Shown here: one piece after another, positions 51,186 to 60,528 of the stretch | Numbering within the stretch: position 1 is the first letter of the stretch | Layout of the letters: each line of letters opens with the position of its first letter | Assembly: GCA_947382875.1 (NCBI GenBank) | Contig: CANDBG010000005.1 | Span: 1-64,000, forward strand | Reading direction: 5' to 3' | Source of the DNA: an uncultured Oscillibacter sp. | GTDB taxonomy: Bacteria; Bacillota; Clostridia; Oscillospirales; Oscillospiraceae | Length of the DNA stretch: 64,000 bases | Position numbers and translations under genes: made by a program | The notes under the pieces: generated by a model | What the model saw: only the letters and a program-made list of their open reading frames with translations | The model's database searches: none | What the model was told of the DNA's origin: nothing

Positions 51186-51216
51186 CAAGGGGGGGCCGGC
51201 GAACCGTTCCGCCCTC
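51186..51216. repeat. Degenerate GGGCGG-type palindrome
   Basis: GGGGGGGCCGGCGAACCGTTCCGCCCTCTG resembles the palindromes at 3786 and 5823. It lies between divergent genes. Confidence 0.35.
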
Positions 51217-51373
51217 TGTGCGCCTTCCCTGTCATTATAGCAGAACTGCACGAAAAATTCCACATAAAAAAGCGGGTAAAAAGGCTAAAATCTGTCTTGC
51301 GGCAAAAGAAGTCTCATAGTATAATACATAGTTCAGAGGGGTGCGCCGGGTGCGGCGGGAAGGAGTGGCAGGA

Positions 51374-52189
51374 ATGGACATACGGCCCATCGGGGTATTT
51401 GATTCCGGGCTTGGCGGCCTGACCGCCGTACGGGTTCTGCGGCGGATTCTGCCGGAGGAAAACCTTGTGTATTTTGGCGACACGGCCCGGGTTCCCTACG
51501 GCGGGCGGTCCCGGGAAACGCTGCTCAAATACGCCCGGCAGGACCTGCGGTTTCTCCGCTCCCTGGATTTAAAAGCCATTCTCATCGCCTGCGGCACGGT
51601 GTCCACCACATCCCTGGACGCCCTTCAGGCGGAAAATGATCTGCCCATCGTGGGCGTGGTGGAGCCGACCTGCCGCCGTGCGCTGCTGGTGACGCAAAAA
51701 AAGCGCGTGGGGCTGATTGCAACCTTGGCCTCCGTTCGCTCCGGGGCCTACGAGTCCATGCTGCGGAAGCTCGATTCCTCCATGGAGGTTTTTTGCCAGC
51801 CCTGCCCGCTGTTTGTGCCGCTGGTGGAAAACGGACGCTTCCGCCGCGGGGACGTTGTGATCGAAACCATCGCGCGGGAATACCTGGAACCCCTTCTTGC
51901 CCAGGAAATCGACACCCTGATTCTGGGCTGCACCCATTATCCGCTTCTGGAAGAAGTGATTTCAGACGTATGCGGGCCAGGCGTGGCGCTGGTGTCTGCG
52001 GGCGAGGAGTCCGCCTTTGAGCTGAAACGCCTGCTGACCGCCCAGAACCTCCGCGGGCCGTCAGACCGGCAGGGGGAAGCCAATTTTTTCGTCAGCGACC
52101 AGGCCGAGGACTTCCAACGCATTGCGTCGGTCTTTCTTCAGGAGGATTTACAACACGTTGCAGGGAGGGTTGACATTGAACAGTTTTGA
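51374..52189 (+). CDS. murI: Glutamate racemase
   Basis: This 271-residue enzyme has IGVFDSGLGGLTAVRVL (about 4-20), YFGDTARVPYGGRS and the second catalytic cysteine in LILGCTHYPLL. The first catalytic cysteine lies in IACGTVSTTSL, where the usual motif is ACNTASA. It makes D-glutamate for peptidoglycan. ATG at 51374 follows GGAAGGAG. The next gene overlaps its end. Confidence 0.94.
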   Translation: MDIRPIGVFDSGLGGLTAVRVLRRILPEENLVYFGDTARVPYGGRSRETLLKYARQDLRFLRSLDLKAILIACGTVSTTSLDALQAENDLPIVGVVEPTCRRALLVTQKKRVGLIATLASVRSGAYESMLRKLDSSMEVFCQPCPLFVPLVENGRFRRGDVVIETIAREYLEPLLAQEIDTLILGCTHYPLLEEVISDVCGPGVALVSAGEESAFELKRLLTAQNLRGPSDRQGEANFFVSDQAEDFQRIASVFLQEDLQHVAGRVDIEQF

Positions 52190-52664
52190 CTGGACCAGCG
52201 CCGGGGAAACGCTTCCGGAGCTGGCGGAACGAAAAATGCCCGTTCTCCTGTACATCCAGGGCGAGCAGTACTATGATGGTATAGACCCGGACAGCGTGGA
52301 GCTGATGACGGAGGGCACCATGGAGGTGCAGGGCGACATTTACCGTCTCACGTATCAGGAGAGCGAACTCACCGGCATGGCGGGCACAACGACCACCTTT
52401 GAGGTCTGCGGCCCACAGGTGATTCTGACCCGCGCGGGGTGCGTCAATTCGCAGATGGTTTTCGAGGAAGGCCAACAGCATACGTCTTTGTACGAAACGC
52501 CTTACGGCGAGCTGTCCATTGACGTGCAGACCAGCCATTTGCAGCACACCTTGTCGGAACAGGGCGGGAAAATGGAAATTCATTATTCGATTGCGGTAGA
52601 GCACTCCGTAGCCGGACGGAATACGTTCAAAATCCGTATCCGGCGGAAGCATGAAAACCGGTAA
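52176..52664 (+). CDS. DUF1934 domain protein
   Basis: This protein of about 162 residues has a DUF1934 beta-barrel (calycin-like) pattern: VLLYIQGEQYYDG, ELMTEGTMEV, YRLTYQESELTGMAGTTTTFEV, GELSIDVQTSHLQHTLSEQGG and VHYSI-type strand. The best start is TTG at 52176 after GGGAGGG, overlapping the murI end by 14 bases. It is often next to argS in Clostridia, as it is here. Confidence 0.85.
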   Translation: MNSFDWTSAGETLPELAERKMPVLLYIQGEQYYDGIDPDSVELMTEGTMEVQGDIYRLTYQESELTGMAGTTTTFEVCGPQVILTRAGCVNSQMVFEEGQQHTSLYETPYGELSIDVQTSHLQHTLSEQGGKMEIHYSIAVEHSVAGRNTFKIRIRRKHENR

Positions 52665-52717
52665 AACCGGGAAATTTGTATATATCCCGTTCGTTTACCA
52701 GAGAAAAGAGGAAAACA

Positions 52718-54457
52718 ATGATCAACATGACCCAGAACGCCAAGGAACAGGCGGCGGCCCTGGCCATGACGGCGTATCAGGCGGCCGTGAAAGACGGCAG
52801 TCTTCCGAAAGCGGAAATTGCCGCCGCGCCGGTGGAAATTCCCCGGGACGCCTCGAATGGCGATTTTACGACCACCTTTGCTCTGGCGGCGTCGAAAGCT
52901 CTGCGGAAGCCGCCCCGCGTGATTGCACAGGCGCTGCTGGACCACATGGACCTGACTGGCAGCTATTTTGCCTCGGCGGAAATCGCCGGACCGGGCTTTC
53001 TGAACTTCCGTCTGGACAGCCGCTGGTTTACAGATGTTTTGAAGGCCATCCAACAGGAGGAGGATCGTTATGGAACCTCCAACGCCCTGAAAGGGCAAAA
53101 AATCATGGTGGAATTTGTTTCCGCCAACCCTACCGGCCCGATGCATATGGGCAACGCCCGCGGCGGCGTTTTGGGCGACACGCTGGCCTCCGTACTGGCC
53201 GCCTGCGGCGCGGAGGTCTCCCGGGAGTTCTACGTCAACGATGCCGGGCACCAGATTGATAAATTTGCCCGTTCCATTTATGCCCGCTGCATGCAGATCA
53301 CCAAGGGCGAGGAAAGTTATCCGTTCCCGGAGGACGGCTACCAGGGCGACGATATCCGGGAATTGGCGCAGGGCTTTCTGGCGCAGGCCGCGGAGTTTCC
53401 CGGCGAAACCGGGGAGGAGGCATGGCTTGCCGCTATGAGCGAGTATGGCCTTTCCGTGAACCTGCCCAAGATGAAAAGCGATCTTCAGCGGTATAAAATT
53501 GAGTATGACACCTGGTTTTATGAGTCCACCCTTCATGAGAGCAACGCCGTTGCGGAGGCGGCGGAGCTTCTGACACAGCGGGGCTGGACCTACGAAAAGG
53601 ACGGCGCTCTATGGCTGAAAACGGCGGACATTCTGCGGGAAAACCTGCGGAAAGCCGGGAAAAAGGAAGCCGACATTGAAAAGCTGGATTTGAAAGACGA
53701 CGTGCTTCGCCGCGCCAACGGGTTCTACACCTACTTTGCCGCGGACATTGCGTACCACTGGAATAAATTCGCCGTCCGGGGCTTTGACCGGGTAATCAAC
53801 ATCTGGGGCGCGGACCATCACGGTCATGTAGCGCGTCTGAAGGGCGCCCTGGACGCCCTGGGCCTCGACGGTTCCGGAAAACTGGATATCGTTCTGATGC
53901 AGCTCGTGAAGCTGCTGCGGGACGGCAGCCCCGTCCGCATGAGCAAGCGCACCGGTAAGGCCATCAGCCTTTCTGACCTGCTGGACGAGGTGCCTGTGGA
54001 CGCCGCCCGCTGGTTCTTCAACGCCAAGCCCGACACCCAGATGGATTTCGATTTGGGTCTTGCGGTCCGGGAGGACGCGGAAAACCCCATTTACTATGTG
54101 GAATACGCCCACGCCCGCATTTGTTCCCTGATTGAAAAGCTGGCGCAGGAGGGTCTGACGGTTTCCGGCGAGGCGGATTTCAGCCTCCTGACCACCGACG
54201 CGGAACAAACCTTAATCAAGCAGCTGGCGGCTCTGCCGGACACCGTGCATTCCGCGGCCCGGGACTACGACCCCAGCTATATCAACCGTTACCTGCAAGA
54301 CCTGGCTGGTTGTTTCCACCGCTTTTACACCGCCTGTCATATCCGCCAGGAGGCCCCCGCACTGGCTTCGGCCCGTCTGACCCTGGCCGACCTGACCCGG
54401 CTGGTGCTGAAAAACGGTCTGAAGCTCATCGGCGTGGAAGCGCCGGAGCGGATGTAA
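52718..54457 (+). CDS. argS: Arginyl-tRNA synthetase
   Basis: This 579-residue class I synthetase has VEFVSANPTGPMHMGNARGG (HIGH-like, about 130-150), MSKRTG (KMSKS-like) and a C-terminal anticodon domain. An ArgS N-terminal domain occupies about the first 110 residues. ATG at 52718 follows GAGG. It charges tRNA-Arg. Confidence 0.96.
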   Translation: MINMTQNAKEQAAALAMTAYQAAVKDGSLPKAEIAAAPVEIPRDASNGDFTTTFALAASKALRKPPRVIAQALLDHMDLTGSYFASAEIAGPGFLNFRLDSRWFTDVLKAIQQEEDRYGTSNALKGQKIMVEFVSANPTGPMHMGNARGGVLGDTLASVLAACGAEVSREFYVNDAGHQIDKFARSIYARCMQITKGEESYPFPEDGYQGDDIRELAQGFLAQAAEFPGETGEEAWLAAMSEYGLSVNLPKMKSDLQRYKIEYDTWFYESTLHESNAVAEAAELLTQRGWTYEKDGALWLKTADILRENLRKAGKKEADIEKLDLKDDVLRRANGFYTYFAADIAYHWNKFAVRGFDRVINIWGADHHGHVARLKGALDALGLDGSGKLDIVLMQLVKLLRDGSPVRMSKRTGKAISLSDLLDEVPVDAARWFFNAKPDTQMDFDLGLAVREDAENPIYYVEYAHARICSLIEKLAQEGLTVSGEADFSLLTTDAEQTLIKQLAALPDTVHSAARDYDPSYINRYLQDLAGCFHRFYTACHIRQEAPALASARLTLADLTRLVLKNGLKLIGVEAPERM

Positions 54458-54463
54458 TTGGAA

Positions 54464-54497
54464 AAAACGGGGGCCGGACGGTCCCCGTTTTCTTAAC
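54464..54497 (+). terminator. Terminator after argS
   Basis: AAAACGGGGGCC pairs with GGTCCCCGTTTT, with one G.T pair, around GGAC, followed by CTT. Confidence 0.75.
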
Positions 54498-54518
54498 AAA
54501 AGAGAGGAGTGTTTTTCT

Positions 54519-55037
54519 ATGATTCGAAAAGCAGTTCCGGCGGACGTTCCCAAAGCCGCCGCAATTTATGAGGCGATTTTCGATCGCGAAGCCGAAACGG
54601 TATCTTACACAAACTGGCTGCGGGGCAGCTATCCCACCTTCGAGACCGCTCAAAAGGCCATCGAGTCCGGCTCCTTCTACGTCGGCGAGGAAGACGGCGA
54701 GCTTTGGGGGAGCGTTATTTTGAACAGCGTCCAGCTTCCGGAGTACGCCGGCATTCCCTGGACGCTGGCGGCGGAGCCGGACAAAGTGGCCGTGATTCAT
54801 ACCCTGTGCATTCACCCCGCCCACGGAGGCCGGGGGCACGCGCGGGAAATGGCGCTTTTCTGCGAGGAGACCGCACGGGCGCAAGGAAAAACGGTGATGC
54901 GTCTGGACACCTGGGAGGGCAACGTTCCGGCGAACCGTCTCTATCCCTCCCTGGGCTACCGCCTCGCGGGCGCCGCAGAATTTTTCTTCCAGAATTTCGT
55001 CCGGGAAAATCTCAATTGTTACGAAAAAGCGCTGTAA
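54519..55037 (+). CDS. GNAT-family acetyltransferase
   Basis: This 172-residue protein has a GNAT core with the acetyl-CoA loop IHPAHGGRGHAREMALF (about 97-113) and a C-terminal RLYPSLGYRLAG strand. The acceptor is unknown. AGAGGAG precedes the ATG. Confidence 0.85.
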   Translation: MIRKAVPADVPKAAAIYEAIFDREAETVSYTNWLRGSYPTFETAQKAIESGSFYVGEEDGELWGSVILNSVQLPEYAGIPWTLAAEPDKVAVIHTLCIHPAHGGRGHAREMALFCEETARAQGKTVMRLDTWEGNVPANRLYPSLGYRLAGAAEFFFQNFVRENLNCYEKAL

Positions 55038-55081
55038 CAGATTTTGACGTTTTCTGTCGAAATATGGAGCTTGGAGGTGGA

Positions 55082-55156
55082 ATGGTGAACGTTATGTGGT
55101 TCGGCATTCTAGCGGCAATCTTGTGTATATTGTTAACAAGCCATTATAAAAAATAA
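55082..55156 (+). CDS. 24-residue membrane micropeptide
   Basis: ATG GTG AAC follows GGAGGTGG closely. The peptide MVNVMWFGILAAILCILLTS is one hydrophobic helix of about 18 residues followed by HYKK, a single-pass membrane topology with a cytoplasmic basic tail. It lies between an acetyltransferase gene and malQ. It resembles small subunits such as CydX or KdpF in shape only; no family is claimed. Confidence 0.55.
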   Translation: MVNVMWFGILAAILCILLTSHYKK

Positions 55157-55191
55157 CCGGCCCCCCACAAGCAGCATTTGGATTCTTCCGC

Positions 55192-55220
55192 TTGACAAGC
55201 GCCCAAAAGCGGCATAAAAT
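55192..55220 (+). promoter_or_regulatory. malQ promoter
   Basis: TTGACA (55192-55197), 17 bases, TAAAAT (55215-55220). Confidence 0.82.
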
Positions 55221-55275
55221 GACAATCAACATACAGGCCGCGGCGTCCTGCGCCCGGCTGGAAGGAGCCTTGTAC

Positions 55276-56805
55276 ATGAAACGTTCCGCCGGTATTCTTC
55301 TTCCGATTTTCTCGCTCCCGTCCCCCTACGGCATCGGTTCCCTGGGGGCCAGCGCCTGGGAGTTTGTCGATTTCCTCCGCGCCGCCGGACAATCCTGGTG
55401 GCAGGTTTTGCCCGTCGGCCCCGCCGGGGAGGGCAATTCTCCGTATACCAGCGAGTCCACCTTTGCCGGAAACCCCTACTTCATTGATTTGGATTTGCTG
55501 GCAGAGGACGGTCTTCTGAAAAAAAGTGAGCTGGAAAGTCTTAAAACGCCATCGACCGACAAAGTTGACTATTCCGCCGTGAAAAAAAGCCGGGATATTC
55601 TGCTGCATAAAGCCTTTTCCCGTGTCAGCGGCACAGAGGCGGAAGCCGCGCGGACATTTGCAAAGCGTAATCCCTGGCTGGAAGATTACGCTCTGTATTG
55701 CGCGGCCAAGACGCATTTTGATAACGCTGTCTGGACCGAATGGCCGGACAAGGACCTCCGTTTTCACAAAAAAGCAGCCATCGAACAATGGCGCGCTGCG
55801 CTCGCAGAGGAAATCGCCTATCACAGCTGTGTGCAATATTGGTTTTTCCGTCAGTGGGAGGCGCTGAAAAAATACGCAAACCGTCAGGGCGTCCACTTGA
55901 TCGGAGACTTGCCGATTTACGTTTCCCTGGATTCTTCCGACGTGTGGGGAAACCGTAAGGAGTTCCTGCTGGACAAGGACGGACGCCCCACCAAGGCTGC
56001 GGGCGTGCCGCCGGACTATTTTTCCAAAGACGGTCAGCTCTGGGGAAACCCCCTCTACGACTGGCCCGCGCAAAAAGCCAACGGCTACCGATGGTGGGTG
56101 CGCCGAATCCGGGGCGCGTCCAGGCTGTTCGACGCCATACGGATCGACCATTTCCGCGGTCTGGAAAGTTACTGGGCCGTTCCGGCGGGCGCAAAAACCG
56201 CCCGCAACGGCGTCTGGGAGCCGGGTCCCGGGATGGACCTTCTGGGCGTACTGTGCGCCAAATTTCCCCGTACCGCCTTGATCGCGGAGGACCTCGGCCT
56301 GTTGACGGAGGAAGTCCACGCCCTGCGGGACGCCTCTGGAATGCCGGGAATGAAAGTTTTGGAATTTGCGTTTTCCGACCCGAAAAACACCTATTTGCCT
56401 CACAATCATACCCCGCACTGCATCTGCTACACCGGAACCCACGACAACGACACCACCGCCGGCTGGTATGCCTCCGCGCCGGAGAAGGAAAAAGCCTTTG
56501 CAGAAAAATACCTGGGCGTCTCCGGACAGGAGGCCGTCTGCAAGGCGTTGCTGCGCTGCGGGCAGGGAAGCGTGGCGGAATTGTTCGTTGCACAAATACA
56601 GGACTACCTGGGCCTTGGTACGGAAAGCCGTCTGAACATTCCCGGCACAGCAAAAGGCAATTGGGTCTGGCGTCTTCTGCCTGGACAGGCCACGCCGGAA
56701 TTGGCCGCCGAGATCCGGGACCTGACCGAACTGTTCAACCGCTGCAAGCCCCTCAAAAAGCCGAAAACCATCGAAAAACCACCGGTGGAAGTTAAAGAAA
56801 CGTAA
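55276..56805 (+). CDS. malQ: 4-alpha-glucanotransferase (amylomaltase)
   Basis: This 509-residue GH77 enzyme shows SPYGIGSLG, SWWQVLPVGPAGEGNSPYTSES, IRIDHFRGLESYW (nucleophile Asp), IAEDLG (acid/base Glu) and TGTHDNDTTAGW. It transfers maltosyl units between glucans in maltodextrin or glycogen use. ATG at 55276 follows GAAGGAG. No maltose transporter is adjacent. Confidence 0.96.
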   Translation: MKRSAGILLPIFSLPSPYGIGSLGASAWEFVDFLRAAGQSWWQVLPVGPAGEGNSPYTSESTFAGNPYFIDLDLLAEDGLLKKSELESLKTPSTDKVDYSAVKKSRDILLHKAFSRVSGTEAEAARTFAKRNPWLEDYALYCAAKTHFDNAVWTEWPDKDLRFHKKAAIEQWRAALAEEIAYHSCVQYWFFRQWEALKKYANRQGVHLIGDLPIYVSLDSSDVWGNRKEFLLDKDGRPTKAAGVPPDYFSKDGQLWGNPLYDWPAQKANGYRWWVRRIRGASRLFDAIRIDHFRGLESYWAVPAGAKTARNGVWEPGPGMDLLGVLCAKFPRTALIAEDLGLLTEEVHALRDASGMPGMKVLEFAFSDPKNTYLPHNHTPHCICYTGTHDNDTTAGWYASAPEKEKAFAEKYLGVSGQEAVCKALLRCGQGSVAELFVAQIQDYLGLGTESRLNIPGTAKGNWVWRLLPGQATPELAAEIRDLTELFNRCKPLKKPKTIEKPPVEVKET

Positions 56806-56848
56806 TATTCAAGCAAAAAAATACATATTGCAATCAAAAAGAACCGCA

Positions 56849-56886
56849 AAAAACCCGGCAGGAACATTCTCCTGCCGGGTTTTTCT
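56849..56886. terminator. Terminator between malQ and the decarboxylase operon
   Basis: AACCCGGCAGG pairs with CCTGCCGGGTT, with A and T runs on both sides. Confidence 0.88.
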
Positions 56887-56893
56887 TATCTCA

Positions 56894-58357
56894 TTACCCC
56901 TTGAATTCCACAAAAAGCTCGCGGACGGCGTTGGGGTCCGCCGTCTTAGGCGCGGCGGCAGGCGCTGCCGGAGCCGCTGGCGCAGGTTCGTCATGCGGGC
57001 CATCGCGCCAGGCCAGGAACTTCGGCGCAACCTGCGGGAACAACGCCAGCGACAGCACATCTTCGTCGCTCTTGGCGATGTCCTTGAACTCCTCACGGTA
57101 CTTTTCCAGCTCCGGTTCCAGCTGGTCCGCCGGACGGCAGGTGATGACGTCTTCAGGCTTGATGCCGGCCAAGGCCCGTACTTCCTCGTTCACCTCGGCG
57201 GGCAGACGGCCATACTCGCCCCGCAGAAGTCCCTTGGACTCCTTCGGGAACGTTTTATATTTGCCGACCACCACGTTCATAACCGCCTGGGTGCCGACGA
57301 TCTGGCTGGTAGGCGTCACCAGCGGGGGATATCCGAAGTCCTTGCGGACACGGGGAATTTCCGCCAGCACGTCATAATATTTCTCTTCCTTGTTCGCCTG
57401 TTTCAGCTGGGAAATCAGGTTCGACAGCATTCCGCCGGGCACCTGATACAGCAGCGTATTGGTGTCCACGTTCAGAACCTTCGGGTCCAGGGAACCCTGT
57501 TCCTTGAGCTTCTGCGCCACCTTACGGAAATGCGTGGCGGCCTGACTCATTTTGTTCAGGTCCAGACCCGTGTCCCGGACGGTGCCCTGAAGCGTCGCTA
57601 CCAGGGATTCCGTCGCGGGCTGCGCGGTGCCGTTTGCCAGAGGGCTCAGAGCCGTGTCCACAATGTCCACGCCCGCGTAGGCCGCCATCAGGTTGACCAT
57701 ATCGCCGGTGCCGGTGGTGTTGTGCGTGTGGAGGTGAATCGGAATCTTCACGGTCTCCTTCAGACGCTTGATCAGGGAATATGCATCCATCGGCAGAAGC
57801 AGGTTCGCCATGTCCTTGACGCAGATCACATCCGCACCCATCTGCTCCAGCTCTTTTGCCAGCTTGACAAAATACTCCTCGTCGTGAATCGGGGAGACGG
57901 TGTAGCTCAAAGTCGCCTCGACCATGCCGCCGTACTTCTTGGTGGACTTGATAGCCTGTTCCAGATTCCGCACATCGTTCAGGGCGTCGAAAATACGGAT
58001 GATATCAATGCCGTTTTCAATGGATTTACGGCAGAAGGCGTCAACCACATCGTCGGCGTAATGCTTGTAGCCCAGAATATTCTGGCCGCGGAACAGCATT
58101 TGCAGCTTTGTGTTTGGCAGGGCCTTGCGCAGCTTGCGCAGACGCTCCCACGGGTCTTCGTTCAGGAAGCGCATGCAGGAGTCGAAGGTCGCGCCGCCCC
58201 AGCATTCCAAGGACCAATATCCAATGGAGTCCAGCACCTCGCAGGCGGGGAGCATATCCTCCACCCGCATCCGGGTCGCCGCCTGGGACTGGTGGGCGTC
58301 ACGGAGAATGGTGTCGGTAATATACAGGGGCTTTTTCGATAAAAATTCCATAGCCAT
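56894..58357 (-). CDS. Carboxyltransferase (oxaloacetate decarboxylase alpha/5S type) without a biotin domain
   Basis: This 487-residue protein has the carboxyltransferase barrel of OadA/PycB: ITDTILRDAHQSQAATRMR (about 13-31), CWGGATFDSCMRFL, LRGQN-type MLFRGQN, VCVKDMANLL (catalytic Lys region) and HLHTHNTTG (metal His). The C-terminal part ends in an Ala/Pro linker with no biotin domain; a separate biotin protein is encoded upstream. It takes the carboxyl group from oxaloacetate, or methylmalonyl-CoA, onto biotin. It is the last gene of the operon. Confidence 0.92.
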   Translation of the reverse strand: MAMEFLSKKPLYITDTILRDAHQSQAATRMRVEDMLPACEVLDSIGYWSLECWGGATFDSCMRFLNEDPWERLRKLRKALPNTKLQMLFRGQNILGYKHYADDVVDAFCRKSIENGIDIIRIFDALNDVRNLEQAIKSTKKYGGMVEATLSYTVSPIHDEEYFVKLAKELEQMGADVICVKDMANLLLPMDAYSLIKRLKETVKIPIHLHTHNTTGTGDMVNLMAAYAGVDIVDTALSPLANGTAQPATESLVATLQGTVRDTGLDLNKMSQAATHFRKVAQKLKEQGSLDPKVLNVDTNTLLYQVPGGMLSNLISQLKQANKEEKYYDVLAEIPRVRKDFGYPPLVTPTSQIVGTQAVMNVVVGKYKTFPKESKGLLRGEYGRLPAEVNEEVRALAGIKPEDVITCRPADQLEPELEKYREEFKDIAKSDEDVLSLALFPQVAPKFLAWRDGPHDEPAPAAPAAPAAAPKTADPNAVRELFVEFKG

Positions 58358-58372
58358 ACGGTGTACCTCCTA

Positions 58373-59635
58373 TCAACCGAACAGGGAGATCATGACGCCT
58401 GCTGCAATCGCGGAGCCAATGACGCCGGCCACGTTGGGACCCATGGCGTGCATGAGCAGGAAGTTGGCGGGATTGGCCTTCTGGCCCTCCACCTGGGAGA
58501 CCCGGGCCGCCATCGGCACCGCCGACACGCCCGCGGAACCAATGAGGGGATTGATCTTCTCTTTCAGGAACAGGTTCATGATCTTCGCCAGGACCACGCC
58601 GCCTGCTGTGCCGAAGCCAAAGGCCACAATGCCCATGACCATAATGGCGATGGTTTGCAGGGAGAGGAAGGTCCGGCCGGTGGCCGTCGCGCCGACGGAC
58701 ACGCCCAGGAAGATGGTGACAATGTTGATTAACTCGTTCTGCACGGTCTTGCTCAGGCGGTCCACAACGCCGCACTCCTTGAACAGATTGCCCAGCATGA
58801 GGCAGGCGATCAGGGGGGCTGCGGAGGGCACCAGCAGAGCCACAAACACCGCAACCATAATCGGGAAAATGATCTTTTCCCGCTTGGAAACCTGACGGAG
58901 CGGCTTCATCACAATTTTACGTTCCGCTTCGCTGGTGAGCAGCCGCATGATCGGGGGCTGAATGACCGGCACCAACGCCATGTAGGAGTATGCGGCCACG
59001 GCAATTGGCCCCAGCAGATGGGGGGCCAGCATGGTCGCGCCGTAGATGGCCGTAGGACCGTCTGCGCCGCCGATGATGCCGATGGAGCCGGACTCGGCGG
59101 GGGTGAAAATGCCGGAGAGATTGCAGCCGACAAACGTCATAAAAATGCCGAGCTGCGCCGCCGCGCCCAGAAGCAGGCTCTTGGGGTTCGCAATCAGCGG
59201 ACCAAAGTCCGTCATGGCGCCGACGCCCATGAAAATCAAGCAGGGGTATACGCCCAGCTTCACGCCCAGATACAGGATGTCGACCAGACCCGGCGTGATG
59301 GACTCTCCTACTGTGGCCGTGGCCAGCACGGCGTCGGCAACGCCTGCCGCAGCCAGATTATCGAGGACTGGCTGCGTCACTGTCGCGCCGCCGATCAAAT
59401 CCCAGTGGATGTGACCGCCCGCGAAAAAGATTTCATGATACATATTCGCGCCGGGCAGGTTCGTAATCAGCATACCAAATGCAATCGGAACCAGCAGCAG
59501 CGGCTCAAATTTCTTAACAATACCCAGGTACAGAAGTACGCAGGCGATGCCCAGCATCAGCAGGCACTTCCAGTTGTCGCCCTGGGTAAACAGCGCAAAG
59601 CCTGAGCTGTTTACAAAATCCAGAATAGCTTCCAT
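58373..59635 (-). CDS. Sodium-translocating decarboxylase beta subunit
   Basis: This 420-residue membrane protein has about nine to eleven segments and the OadB/GcdB/MmdB signature [40 protein letters not shown] (sodium site) and GRTFLSLQT. It decarboxylates carboxybiotin and pumps sodium out. Substrate of the whole complex is not fixed by this subunit. GGAGG precedes the ATG. Confidence 0.95.
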   Translation of the reverse strand: MEAILDFVNSSGFALFTQGDNWKCLLMLGIACVLLYLGIVKKFEPLLLVPIAFGMLITNLPGANMYHEIFFAGGHIHWDLIGGATVTQPVLDNLAAAGVADAVLATATVGESITPGLVDILYLGVKLGVYPCLIFMGVGAMTDFGPLIANPKSLLLGAAAQLGIFMTFVGCNLSGIFTPAESGSIGIIGGADGPTAIYGATMLAPHLLGPIAVAAYSYMALVPVIQPPIMRLLTSEAERKIVMKPLRQVSKREKIIFPIMVAVFVALLVPSAAPLIACLMLGNLFKECGVVDRLSKTVQNELINIVTIFLGVSVGATATGRTFLSLQTIAIMVMGIVAFGFGTAGGVVLAKIMNLFLKEKINPLIGSAGVSAVPMAARVSQVEGQKANPANFLLMHAMGPNVAGVIGSAIAAGVMISLFG

Positions 59636-59653
59636 TTGTTACCTCCAGCCCCG

Positions 59654-60001
59654 TTACTGGATGACGCACAGCAGCGTACCGGACTCCACCGCCGCGCCCT
59701 TGGAGACGTTGACGGAAGCGACCTTGCCGTCCCGGGGGCACATAATTTCGTTTTCCATCTTCATTGCTTCCAGAATCATAAGTACGTCGCCCTTCTTCAC
59801 GGCAGAGCCGGGGGTGATGTTAACGGACAGGATAGTTCCTGGCATAGGGCTTGTGACCTGTTCGCCGCCGGCGGGCGCCGGGGCCGCCGCAGGGGCCGGG
59901 GCTGGGGCCGGGGCCGCCGCCGGAGCCGGGGCCGCGCCGGTCAGGGCTTCCAGTTCGATTTCATAGGGGGTGCCGTTGACGGTCACTCTGTACTTTTTCA
60001 T
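59654..60001 (-). CDS. Biotin carboxyl carrier protein of the decarboxylase
   Basis: This 115-residue protein has an N-terminal strand region, an Ala/Pro-rich linker (about 26-48) and a biotinyl domain with LEAMKMENEI (biotinylated Lys near residue 82). The linker lets the biotin swing between the carboxyltransferase and the membrane pump. It matches the GcdC/MmdC gamma type. GAAGGAG precedes the ATG. Confidence 0.93.
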   Translation of the reverse strand: MKKYRVTVNGTPYEIELEALTGAAPAPAAAPAPAPAPAAAPAPAGGEQVTSPMPGTILSVNITPGSAVKKGDVLMILEAMKMENEIMCPRDGKVASVNVSKGAAVESGTLLCVIQ

Positions 60002-60028
60002 AGTCGTTTACTCTCCTTCGCTTCTTCC

Positions 60029-60307
60029 TTACAGTTTTTTCAGGGACAAAATGCGGATGCCTGTGATGTCGGTCCCCAGCTCTTCCGCCAGGGCGGCGGA
60101 AATTGCGGCAACCAGTTCCGGACGGTTCGGTTCCGCAGCAGCAGGGGCCGGGCCGCCTGTGGCGGGCGCGGGTGTCGGGGCCGGCGCGGCGGACGGTGTG
60201 CCGCCACAGATCTTACCCATGATCATCGTCAGGACGATCAGGCAGACCAGGCCGAAAAACACGGTGCCCATTCCCATCAGGCAGACAAATAAGCTGGAAT
60301 ATTCCAT
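60029..60307 (-). CDS. OadG-like small membrane subunit
   Basis: This 92-residue protein has one N-terminal membrane segment (about 8-30), then an Ala/Pro-rich linker and a short C-terminal part, as in OadG/MmdD subunits. It anchors or assembles the decarboxylase complex. It is the first gene of the operon. GGGAGGG precedes the ATG. Confidence 0.82.
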   Translation of the reverse strand: MEYSSLFVCLMGMGTVFFGLVCLIVLTMIMGKICGGTPSAAPAPTPAPATGGPAPAAAEPNRPELVAAISAALAEELGTDITGIRILSLKKL

Positions 60308-60337
60308 ATGCTCCCTCCCATTTTAAGATACCTGCCT

Positions 60338-60366
60338 ATTGTATCAAGTCCCGGAGAAAAAAACAA
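60338..60366 (-). promoter_or_regulatory. Promoter of the decarboxylase operon
   Basis: Minus-strand TTGTTT (60361-60366), 17 bases, TACAAT (60338-60343), about 30 bases before the first ATG. Confidence 0.7.
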
Positions 60367-60528
60367 GACTTTGTGAAATTTTTATCCCCTTTTTACACGA
60401 TTTCTTTTTTCCAGCAGGCTCGACGCCCAGGGTCCTTTTGTGGTATGATGGTTGAAATGCCTTAAAATGTCCGGAAATCACCGCGTTCTTATGGATTTTC
60501 CGGCAATTCCAGAGGGGGTTGGATATTT

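Noticed and set aside
56828..58342. Long plus-strand open frame over the carboxyltransferase gene
   Set aside because: It is antisense to a conserved enzyme, and its translation is His/Gln/Arg-rich without domains.
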